Shown in pieces: positions 42,002-49,428 of a stretch of DNA of 64,000 nucleotides; the first letter of the stretch is position 1; each line of letters starts with the position of its first letter. Origin of the DNA: CALMFG01 sp963674805 (GTDB lineage: Bacteria > Bacillota > Clostridia > Christensenellales > CALMFG01); NCBI GenBank assembly GCA_963674805.2, contig CAXXNY010000016.1, positions 620,001 through 684,000 of the forward strand, in the 5' to 3' direction. The notes beneath the pieces were generated by a model. The model ran no database searches. It worked only from the letters and a program-made list of their open reading frames with translations, and was not told where the DNA came from. The position numbers and the translations under genes were made by a program.

Positions 42002-42110
42002 CCTTATCCAGAGCAGCTTGAGGGACGGGCCCGTTTGAAAGCTGCGGCAACCGGCGTTTATCGCAATGGTGCCAATTCCCGCAGAACACTATGTTCTGAA
42101 AGATGAGGGA
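42002..42110 (+). promoter_or_regulatory. SAM-I (S-box) riboswitch aptamer
   Basis: The S-box consensus is followed closely: CTTATCCAGAG, GAGGGAC-GGGCCC, GCGGCAACCGG, GGTGCCAATTCC and the closing GATGAGGG that pairs with CCTTATC as P1. High SAM should favour the downstream terminator and shut off metK. All conserved core segments are present in the right order. Confidence 0.97.
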
Positions 42111-42126
42111 TATCTTTTTGATGAGC

Positions 42127-42158
42127 ACCCCTTGTCTTTGACCGGGGGTTTTGTTTTA
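42127..42158 (+). terminator. Riboswitch expression-platform terminator
   Basis: ACCCC (42127-42131) pairs with GGGGT (42145-42149), with GTC-TTT-GAC inside, followed by TTTGTTTT. It lies between aptamer and metK and is the expected SAM-induced terminator. Confidence 0.85.
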
Positions 42159-42192
42159 CCTCCGAAAAAAGATATAGAAAGAAGGACAGAAA

Positions 42193-43347
42193 ATGAAACG
42201 ATTTTTTACCAGCGAATCCGTCACCGAAGGGCATCCGGACAAAATCTGCGACCAGATTTCCGACGCGGTGTTGGACGAAATACTCAAGTACGATACGAAT
42301 GCACGCGTAGCATGTGAAACCGCCGTGAACACAGGGCTTGTTCTGGTGATGGGAGAAATCAGCACGGAATGTTATGTTGACATCCCGAAAATCGCGCGGG
42401 ATACCATCCGTGATATCGGATTCACCCGCGCCAAGTACGGTTTTGACTATGAGACCTGCGGCGTTCTTACCAGCATTGATGAGCAGTCCGGTGATATCGC
42501 ACTCGGAGTCAACCAGAGTTTTGAGTCTAAATCCGGCGACAACAAAGGCAAAGGCGCCGGCGACCAGGGCATGATGTTCGGTTATGCCTGCAAAGAAACC
42601 GATGCACTGATGCCGCTGCCCATCAGCCTGGCGCACGCAATAACACGTAAACTGGCGGATGTCAGAAAGTCTGAAACACTGGATTTCTTACGCCCGGACG
42701 GCAAGTCCCAGGTCACCGTGGAATATGACGGCAAAACACCCGTCAGGGTCGATACGATAGTGGTATCCACACAGCACAGCGATGAAGTTACCTATGAGCA
42801 GATTGTCGCAGACATCAAGCGCGAAGTGATTATTCCGGCGATTCCGGCGCAGTTATTGGACGACAAAACAAAGTATTACATCAATCCGACGGGACGGTTT
42901 GTCATCGGCGGGCCGCAGGGAGACTCCGGGTTAACCGGCAGAAAAATTATTGTGGATACTTACGGCGGCTATGCCCGCCACGGCGGCGGCGCGTTTTCCG
43001 GCAAGGATCCGACCAAGGTGGACCGGTCCGCGGCATATATGGCGCGCTATATCGCAAAGAATTTGGTTGCGGCGGGCTTGGCGGAGCAATGTGAGATTGA
43101 GGTTTCATACGCCATCGGCGTCGCCGAACCGGTGTCGATCTTTGTCGAAACATTCGGTACGGGTACGACCGGCAGTGAAACGCTGGAAGGGCTGGTACGC
43201 CGGCACTTTGATCTAAGGCCTGACGCCATCATTGAGCGGCTGAATTTGCTGCGTCCAATCTATAAGCCGATTGCGGCTTACGGGCATTTCGGCCGGTCTG
43301 ATCTTGACCTGCCGTGGGAACGGCTGGACGCGGCTGAAAAACTATAA
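42193..43347 (+). CDS. metK: S-adenosylmethionine synthetase
   Basis: 384 residues, full length. It makes SAM from methionine and ATP. Motifs include FTSESVTEGHPDKICDQISD with the catalytic His and metal-binding Asp, GAGDQGMMFGYA, and FVIGGPQGDSGLTGRKI, with GGGAFSGKDPTKVDRSAAY as the P-loop-like segment. Its product is the ligand of the upstream riboswitch, a direct feedback loop. AGAAAGAAGGAC is the ribosome-binding region. It is monocistronic and ends at a terminator shared with the primosome genes. Confidence 0.99.
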   Translation: MKRFFTSESVTEGHPDKICDQISDAVLDEILKYDTNARVACETAVNTGLVLVMGEISTECYVDIPKIARDTIRDIGFTRAKYGFDYETCGVLTSIDEQSGDIALGVNQSFESKSGDNKGKGAGDQGMMFGYACKETDALMPLPISLAHAITRKLADVRKSETLDFLRPDGKSQVTVEYDGKTPVRVDTIVVSTQHSDEVTYEQIVADIKREVIIPAIPAQLLDDKTKYYINPTGRFVIGGPQGDSGLTGRKIIVDTYGGYARHGGGAFSGKDPTKVDRSAAYMARYIAKNLVAAGLAEQCEIEVSYAIGVAEPVSIFVETFGTGTTGSETLEGLVRRHFDLRPDAIIERLNLLRPIYKPIAAYGHFGRSDLDLPWERLDAAEKL

Positions 43348-43350
43348 AAC

Positions 43351-43374
43351 AAAAACCGGGGAATCCCGGTTTTT
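43351..43374. terminator. Bidirectional terminator between metK and dnaI
   Basis: AAAAACCGGG-GAAT-CCCGGTTTTT (43351-43374) with further T on the plus side; the dnaI stop lies directly next to it. Confidence 0.9.
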
Positions 43375-44331
43375 TTATTTTCTGATATCAGTGAATTCTG
43401 CCGGAATCAAGTACTTTTCTGACTGCTTGGAAAACAGCCGCGAATACGTCCGGTCGCCGTAACGTTCTTTGATGATTGCGGGTTCAAGATTAGTGGCAAT
43501 CACCGTTATCCGCCCGCGTATCATGCGCTCGTTAATCAGGTTATAAAAATAGGCTTCGGTCACGTTCCGGGTCATGACCTCGGTGCCGAGATCGTCAATC
43601 GCCATCACCGGAATATCGTGATAGAGGTCAATATCCACGTCCTCGCCCAGCCGGTGCTTATGAAAGTCAGAGAACAGCCGGTTCGCCGTAATATAAGTTC
43701 CGATTTGTCCGTTCTTTAAGGCACGGTTTAATATGGCTTCGGCAAGAAAGGTTTTGCCTGTTCCGGTGTTGCCCATCATGATAAACGTGATGGCTTTACC
43801 GTCCGGTATGCTGTCGGCAAACGCTTCCGCCCGCTTTTTTAATCCGGTCATATACTGCTTCTGCGTGATACCGTCCTTGGTTTTTTGCTCCCCGAAGACA
43901 TCTGCATTAAAGGCTTCAAAGGTTCCGCTGTCCGCATTTAATCCCGATTCTTTCACCCGCTCTTCCAGCAGGTACCGGTGGAAACATGTGCATTTTGTCA
44001 TGGCGTCGATATATCCGGTGTCCTGACATTTAGTACAGGTATAAACCGGATCTAAATGGCTGGCGTCAAATCCGTTTTCTTTGAGCAGGGATTTGATTTT
44101 CGCTTCGGCCTCTGAGATGCGCTTCTTAACTGCATCAAGCGTCTTTCCGCTGTCATCCGTAATCAGAGCAGTTTGCACACGCTCCAGATTCAGCGCTAAA
44201 AGGGAGGCTTCAAGTTCTTCCAGTGCCGGCGCCTTTTGATACGCTTCCGCACGCTTTTGCTCAAGTATACGCTCGTTTTGCCGTATGATGCGCTCATAAC
44301 GCGCGTTTACATTGTCATACGCCGCGCTCAT
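43375..44331 (-). CDS. dnaI: Primosomal helicase loader DnaI (DnaC-like AAA+ ATPase)
   Basis: 318 residues. The N-terminal part is helical and coiled-coil-like and includes a zinc site (CTKCQDTGYIDAMTKCTC), as in DnaI. The AAA+ domain has Walker A MGNTGTGKTFLAEA, Walker B MAIDDLGTE, sensor VIATNLEP and an arginine-finger region DRTYSRLF. It loads the DnaB helicase (gene at 15345). The start overlaps the dnaD-like gene by 4 nt, making a coupled primosome pair. Confidence 0.93.
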   Translation of the reverse strand: MSAAYDNVNARYERIIRQNERILEQKRAEAYQKAPALEELEASLLALNLERVQTALITDDSGKTLDAVKKRISEAEAKIKSLLKENGFDASHLDPVYTCTKCQDTGYIDAMTKCTCFHRYLLEERVKESGLNADSGTFEAFNADVFGEQKTKDGITQKQYMTGLKKRAEAFADSIPDGKAITFIMMGNTGTGKTFLAEAILNRALKNGQIGTYITANRLFSDFHKHRLGEDVDIDLYHDIPVMAIDDLGTEVMTRNVTEAYFYNLINERMIRGRITVIATNLEPAIIKERYGDRTYSRLFSKQSEKYLIPAEFTDIRK

Positions 44332-45743
44332 GCGTCATCCTCCCCGTCAATTTCAATATGGTCCAGATCCGCCTGAAAGTCCTCCGGCGAATACGTGCGT
44401 TTTAAATACTCGTCTTTGCCCGCGTTTGAAGTATTGAATATCGTCTGCTGTGCGTTAAATGCGTCCAGCGTTTTCACGTTCTTTTCCACCATGATACTGA
44501 ACAGCTTTACCATATACTGATACGGATTTTTAGCCGTGCCGGCATACACCGCGACCGCATCCATCATGTCCGGCTCAAACCCGTTCTCATCCGTCCATGC
44601 CAGATACTGCTTTAACTGTGCATCGCTCAGTTTCTGCGTGATACCCGCTTTTTTATAAAACGCGTATGCATTGGTAATCAGCGTGCTCTGTGAAATGAGA
44701 TGAGCGGCAATCTTGGATTTAGCGGTCAGCCCCTCTTTCTTCCATCCCTTTAAAATGCTCTCCACATAATTCAGGTTGACGTTCGGTTTTTTCGCCGCCT
44801 CGGCAAAGGCCAGCATCAGTGCGTCCTGTTTAAAGCCCATCGCCTTAAAGGCTTCCAGCTTATCCAGGTTCGGCCGTGTCAGCGCGGCATCAATCATGCC
44901 GAGCAATGCCTTTGCGTCGCTTCTTACCTTAGATGCCGTTGCCTGGCTCTCGGTAATTTTTCGCGCCGTGACTGCGCCCTGGTTTTTCAGATTCTCTAAA
45001 ATCGTATCGATATATTTAAAACTGGGGCTTGCTGTGTTGGTGAGGTCCGTAATAGCGGCCATAATCGCGTCCAGTGTAAATCCCCATTCTTCGGTCCATT
45101 TTTGGTAGAGTCCCATTTCGGGTTTGCTTGGCAATCTGCCCACGCCGCCGATAAAGCCGAGTACCCGGTTGGCACCGCTGCTGATACGCTCATAGCGGTC
45201 AATCTCCGCCGCCGCCTGTTCCATGCTGTCAATGCCTTTTTCCGCCCAGGTTTTTGCGATGGCGTGCATATAGCTGATGCTGACCGAACGGCCCTTTCTC
45301 TGTATGGCGTATTCGATCACCATCATGCACACTTCTTTTGGAAGCTTTAATACATCCGTCCAGTCATAGATCATTTGGTACTCGCTTGTCTTTAGGATAT
45401 GCGTGCCAAACATCTGCTGGAGGGTGTCGTTATAGGATTTATCCGTATACAATCCGGATGCGTGCGTGGGTTTCACCGTTTCTTCGGGCACCGCCACCCA
45501 CATCTGTTTTTCGTTTTTAATGGTGAGAAGCCCTTTTTCCTGCCAATATTCCAGCGCCGAAATAACATCCATTTCGCGCTGTCCGAGCGCCGCAGCGATT
45601 TCGCTGACCAGCGGTTTTTTGTACGCGGCAATATCAAGCACGACAATATACACTTTCAGGAATTCTCCGGGGGCAAAAGGCAGGTGGTCTTTGATGAACT
45701 GTTCCGACAGCTGTACGGTGAAATGCGTATGTGAATGAGACAC
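44328..45743 (-). CDS. DnaD/DnaB-type replication initiation protein
   Basis: 471 residues. The N-terminal winged-helix part (1-75) has EFLKVYIVVLDIAAYKKPLV and EVISALEYWQEKGLL-like sequence. It is followed by DnaD/DnaB_2-type helical domains repeated along the chain, with the recurring pattern Y-x-x-x-I-L-x-x-W/N (KYIDTILENLKNQG; NYVESILKGWKKEG). These recruit the DnaI loader and helicase in Bacillota replication restart and initiation. It could be named DnaD or DnaB(Bs); here one protein may fill both roles. Coupled to dnaI. Confidence 0.88.
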   Translation of the reverse strand: MSHSHTHFTVQLSEQFIKDHLPFAPGEFLKVYIVVLDIAAYKKPLVSEIAAALGQREMDVISALEYWQEKGLLTIKNEKQMWVAVPEETVKPTHASGLYTDKSYNDTLQQMFGTHILKTSEYQMIYDWTDVLKLPKEVCMMVIEYAIQRKGRSVSISYMHAIAKTWAEKGIDSMEQAAAEIDRYERISSGANRVLGFIGGVGRLPSKPEMGLYQKWTEEWGFTLDAIMAAITDLTNTASPSFKYIDTILENLKNQGAVTARKITESQATASKVRSDAKALLGMIDAALTRPNLDKLEAFKAMGFKQDALMLAFAEAAKKPNVNLNYVESILKGWKKEGLTAKSKIAAHLISQSTLITNAYAFYKKAGITQKLSDAQLKQYLAWTDENGFEPDMMDAVAVYAGTAKNPYQYMVKLFSIMVEKNVKTLDAFNAQQTIFNTSNAGKDEYLKRTYSPEDFQADLDHIEIDGEDDA

Positions 45744-45806
45744 CGGTCATGATGCGGCAAGACCTGCGCTTAAAAACGCATGCGCCGCAAATCCCCCTTT
45801 CTGATA

Positions 45807-46730
45807 TTATTCCAGAGCTTGTGTATCCTCGCGCTGCCAGTTTAAGAATTTAAGCACGACTTCGTTAAACCGGTCAAACTTTTCTTCGTGAAGCATAAAG
45901 CCGGCGTTTCTGATCGGCATCAGATGTGCGTTCTCGATGCCTGTATTGAAAAACTCAATAATCTCTTCGGAGTGGTACGAATCATCCAGTCCCCAAAGAA
46001 TCAACGCTTTATGCGTTAGGTTGTTTAAATGCTCAATGACCTGTGAATCGTCATAGTTAACCAGCATCTTCTGTAAAACACGTTTAGCCACCGGGTCGCG
46101 GAACTGGATAAAATAGTTCTTCACCATTCTCGGTGTTACCTTGGTTTTATCAAAAAAGGCCTCTTTTAAAAAGTGTTCCATCATCGCCGGCCTGAAGAAA
46201 AAGCGGGTAAATGATTTGCCTAAAAAAGTCGCCATTGCCTTTAAGCCGAACGGATAGCCGACATTGATTCCGCCGGGCGAAATCAGCACCAGGCGATCAA
46301 TGCGTTCCGGCATACGCAGCGCCACATCCAGCGCATACGCCGCGCCCTCCGCGTGCGCCACAAACGTTACCTTATCCAGCTTCAGCTGGTTAATCAGCGC
46401 TTCCAAGAAAACGCCGTGGTCCTCTACCGAATAAAAAATATCCGGTTTATCCGAAAATCCGCACCCGATCAGGTCGGGCGTAATCGTCCGAAAGCCTTTC
46501 TGTGCGATATGAAAAATCGACTTGCGAAACGTATAGGCCGATTCATATGCGCCATGAACAAACACCACGGGCTGTCCGGTTCCGTGGTCGTGGTAATGCA
46601 GTGTATATTCAGTTTCAAACTCTTCCGTATTCCGCTCGCCCCTGTATGCTTCGCAGACGATGGGAATATCAATATATTTTCCGGTGTTTTGTGCGTTGAT
46701 GAATTTAACTTCTTTTTTCGGCTCAAACAT
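45807..46730 (-). CDS. Alpha/beta-hydrolase-fold protein without the nucleophile serine
   Basis: 307 residues from ATG 46730 (AAGGGG upstream); a GTG at 46772 is in frame but lacks a ribosome-binding site. The fold is clear: GQPVVFVHGAYES oxyanion loop, TPDLIGCGFSDKP, then RIDRLVLISPGG, an Asp candidate in LILWGLDDSYH and a late His (MLHEEKFDRF). At the nucleophile elbow, G-H-S-x-G is replaced by A125-H-A127-E-G, so the serine is missing. Substrate unknown; it could be a pseudo-enzyme or use a different chemistry. It is monocistronic. Confidence 0.82.
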   Translation of the reverse strand: MFEPKKEVKFINAQNTGKYIDIPIVCEAYRGERNTEEFETEYTLHYHDHGTGQPVVFVHGAYESAYTFRKSIFHIAQKGFRTITPDLIGCGFSDKPDIFYSVEDHGVFLEALINQLKLDKVTFVAHAEGAAYALDVALRMPERIDRLVLISPGGINVGYPFGLKAMATFLGKSFTRFFFRPAMMEHFLKEAFFDKTKVTPRMVKNYFIQFRDPVAKRVLQKMLVNYDDSQVIEHLNNLTHKALILWGLDDSYHSEEIIEFFNTGIENAHLMPIRNAGFMLHEEKFDRFNEVVLKFLNWQREDTQALE

Positions 46731-46917
46731 CCTTATTTCCCCTTTTGCCGGGCGTTCTTGCTTTGATTGCACATTTTCATATTATACTGTCTTTTAAATC
46801 GCACCGCAATCTCTATTTTACACCTTTAAAAGGGCGTTTTCAATCGAAAGCCCGTGAACACCCCGTGAATAATATTCCAATAAAATTTAAAATAAAAGAC
46901 AGGATATCATATCCCGT

Positions 46918-46947
46918 TTGACTTTTATCGTAACACTATTGTATAAT
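46918..46947 (+). promoter_or_regulatory. Promoter of alaS
   Basis: TTGACT (46918-46923), an 18-nt spacer and perfect TATAAT (46942-46947). Confidence 0.78.
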
Positions 46948-46974
46948 TTTTTGCAAATGCCATCATAATTTTTA

Positions 46975-47012
46975 ACTGCGGTTTAACCACAAAATCGGCA
47001 TTAAACCGCGGT
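46975..47012 (+). promoter_or_regulatory. Leader hairpin next to the alaS ribosome-binding site
   Basis: ACTGCGGTTTAA (46975-46986) pairs with TTAAACCGCGGT (47001-47012), 12 bp with one G-T, around a 14-nt loop. GGGAG follows 4 nt later. There is no T-box consensus and no T-run, so it is not a terminator. Confidence 0.6.
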
Positions 47013-47028
47013 ATTTGGGAGATTTTAC

Positions 47029-48825
47029 ATGAGACACTTAACCTCTGATGAACTGAGAGCCATGTATCTTGACTTTTTCAAGTCAAAAGGACATGCCGTT
47101 ATACCTTCCGCGTCACTGATACCGGAAAACGACCCGACCGTTTTGTTCACCACCGCAGGCATGCATCCGCTGGTTCCGTACCTGCTGGGGGAGACGCACC
47201 CCGAGGGCAAACGGCTGGTGGATGTGCAAAAGTGCATCCGTACCGGCGATATCGACGAAGTCGGCGACGCATCGCATTGTACGTTTTTTGAGATGCTGGG
47301 CAACTGGTCGCTCGGTGATTACTTTAAAAAGGACGCGATTGCGTACAGCTTTGAGTTTTTAACCAGCAAGGAATATTTAGGGCTTCCGGTCGAGGACCTT
47401 TATTTCACCTGTTTTGCCGGTGACGAGAACGCACCGCGCGACACGGAATCCGCCGAGCTATGGATGAGCCACGGCGTTGAAGAAAGCCATATCTTCTACT
47501 TAGATAAAAAACACAACTGGTGGGGCCCTGCCGGCATGACCGGTCCCTGCGGCCCGGACACCGAGATGTTTATCGATACGGGCAAAGAACCCTGCGGCGA
47601 ATCCTGTGACCCGTCGTGTTCCTGCGGCAAGTATCTTGAGATCTGGAACGATGTGTTTATGCAGTACAACAAAACCGCCGACGGTAAATTTGAACCGCTA
47701 AAGCAGCAAAACGTGGATACCGGCATGGGCCTTGACCGGACCATCGCTACGCTTCAGGGCAAGGCATCCGTCTATGATACCGATGTATTTGAAAAACCCA
47801 TTAAAAAAATTGAAGAATTAAGCGGCAAGACCTACAAGGATGCGGATGAAGAAAATTTAAGGGCGTTCCGCATTATCGCCGACCATATCCGCTGCGCCAC
47901 CTTTATCCTGGGCGACACCAGCGGCGTGACCCCGTCCAATGTGGACCAGGGCTATGTGCTAAGGCGCCTGATCCGCCGCGCAATCCGCTACTGCCTGAAA
48001 CTGGGCATCGCGGAAGGCAGTCTTTCATCGATTGCCAAAACCATTGTGGCGCAGTATCAGCACGCATATCCGGAACTCGGCAGTAACGAAGCCCATATTA
48101 TCAACGAGCTGAATATCGAAGAAGAACGCTTCCAGCGGACCATCCGCCAGGGCTTAAAGGAATTTGACAAGCTGATCGAACGGCTTGAGGGCAAGGCGAT
48201 TGACGGCAAGTCGGCTTTCCGCTTATATGATACCTTCGGATTTCCGATTGAATTTACCTTGGAGCTTGCAAAAGAAAAAGGCTATACGGTGGACGAGGCC
48301 GGCTTTAACGAAGCCTTTGAGCACCACCAGAAGATCTCTGCCGCCGGTGCGGAACAGCGCTTTAAAGGCGGTTTAGCGGACACCTCGGAGGTCACGGCAA
48401 AGCTGCATACCGCAACGCATCTGATGCACGACGCGCTCGGCAAGGTGCTGGGCCAGGAAGTCATGCAGAGAGGATCGAACATCACGCCGGAACGCCTGCG
48501 TTTTGACTTTGGATTTGAGCGCAAGGTGGAACCCGAAGAACTGGCCGAAGTGGAACGCATCGTCAACGAGGCGATTCAAAAAAGTATCCCGATCACCATT
48601 GAAGAAATGAGTGTGGAGGCGGCCAAAGCCTCCGGCGCGGTTGGCGTCTTTGACAGCAAGTATGACAATATCGTCAAGGTTTATACCATGGGCGATTATT
48701 CCAAGGAAATCTGCGGCGGCCCGCATGCCAAGAATACCGGAGACCTCGGAACGTTTAAAATTTTGAAAGAACAGAGTTCGTCCGCGGGCGTGAGAAGAAT
48801 AAAGGCTGTACTAATAGATGAATAG
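47029..48825 (+). CDS. alaS: Alanyl-tRNA synthetase lacking the C-terminal C-Ala domain
   Basis: 598 residues against the usual 870 or so. The class II catalytic domain (LDFFKSKGHAVIPSASLIPENDPTVLFT region, TFFEMLGNWSLGDYF, NVDTGMGLDR) and tRNA-recognition part are present. The editing core is complete with HTATH (H460-H464) and CGGPH (C562), ending soon after at GTFKILKEQSSSAGVRRIKAV. A Cys-rich insert (CGESCDPSCSCGKYLEIW) precedes the EIWN segment, and WWGPAGMTGPCGPDTE is a variant motif. The C-terminal DHHA1/C-Ala region is absent, and the stop is followed at once by a good terminator, so this is natural rather than a frameshift. A second, full-length alaS elsewhere cannot be excluded. Confidence 0.9.
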   Translation: MRHLTSDELRAMYLDFFKSKGHAVIPSASLIPENDPTVLFTTAGMHPLVPYLLGETHPEGKRLVDVQKCIRTGDIDEVGDASHCTFFEMLGNWSLGDYFKKDAIAYSFEFLTSKEYLGLPVEDLYFTCFAGDENAPRDTESAELWMSHGVEESHIFYLDKKHNWWGPAGMTGPCGPDTEMFIDTGKEPCGESCDPSCSCGKYLEIWNDVFMQYNKTADGKFEPLKQQNVDTGMGLDRTIATLQGKASVYDTDVFEKPIKKIEELSGKTYKDADEENLRAFRIIADHIRCATFILGDTSGVTPSNVDQGYVLRRLIRRAIRYCLKLGIAEGSLSSIAKTIVAQYQHAYPELGSNEAHIINELNIEEERFQRTIRQGLKEFDKLIERLEGKAIDGKSAFRLYDTFGFPIEFTLELAKEKGYTVDEAGFNEAFEHHQKISAAGAEQRFKGGLADTSEVTAKLHTATHLMHDALGKVLGQEVMQRGSNITPERLRFDFGFERKVEPEELAEVERIVNEAIQKSIPITIEEMSVEAAKASGAVGVFDSKYDNIVKVYTMGDYSKEICGGPHAKNTGDLGTFKILKEQSSSAGVRRIKAVLIDE

Positions 48826-48827
48826 TA

Positions 48828-48860
48828 AAAAAACACCTGATAAAGCGTCAGGTGTTTTTT
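48828..48860 (+). terminator. Terminator of alaS
   Basis: ACACCTGA (48833-48840) pairs with TCAGGTGT (48848-48855) with flanking A- and T-runs extending the stem. Confidence 0.9.
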
Positions 48861-48893
48861 TATTTTATATCAGTTTAATCCTTCATAGGCTTT

Positions 48894-49316
48894 TCAGTTC
48901 ATTATCTTTTTCAGCTCAATAAATCTATTAATAACCTCATCATCCGTTTTTTTATAATTTTCAATATTAATATACAAATTATTAGCGTGAATATAGTCAC
49001 ATAAATTCGCATCTTTGTATCCCAGTCTTTTTAATCCAACAAGTACTGCGATTAAAATCCCTGAAAAAAATCCCAGATTTGACGGTACATTAAAAAAGTA
49101 AACAATGCAAAATACGATTATTGCAATAATTAAAATATAAATCACTAGCCTGATTGTATTTCGCAAATTAATACGCTTTTTATCTGAAATAATTCCTTGT
49201 TTATATAATTTATTTGTTATCGGGTAACTGCATGTCAGTATGCGTAGTACCTCCGTCAAAAAAACTGTGCTAACAAAGAAGCCGATAGCAGCAAACAGAA
49301 GGATTTGCCAAATCAT
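48894..49316 (-). CDS. Small membrane protein of unknown function, AT-rich
   Basis: 140 residues from ATG 49316, with GAGGTG about 8 nt upstream; an ATG seven codons earlier lacks a site. An N-terminal helix (about 4-24) and a pair of central helices (about 55-90, with FFNVPSNLGFFSGILIAVLVG) predict three membrane passes and a polar, soluble C-terminus. The codon use is far AT-richer than in the neighbours (many ATA, AAT, TTT), which may point to recent acquisition. No family recognised. Confidence 0.7.
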   Translation of the reverse strand: MIWQILLFAAIGFFVSTVFLTEVLRILTCSYPITNKLYKQGIISDKKRINLRNTIRLVIYILIIAIIVFCIVYFFNVPSNLGFFSGILIAVLVGLKRLGYKDANLCDYIHANNLYINIENYKKTDDEVINRFIELKKIMN

Positions 49317-49428
49317 TAAGTATTCACCTCGGTGCATGATGCAATATGCTGCAACATAATTATAGATAGCATTTAAGTCTATTTGTGCATAATTATAATA
49401 TATATGGCTTTAGTTTACAACTCCTATT

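Noticed and set aside
46790..47028. T-box riboswitch before alaS
   Set aside because: No TGGNACCGCG-type T-box sequence and no terminator; only a single hairpin is present.
47029..48825. alaS shortened by a frameshift
   Set aside because: The stop is followed within a few bases by a strong terminator, and no C-Ala-like sequence was seen in the frames downstream before the next gene.
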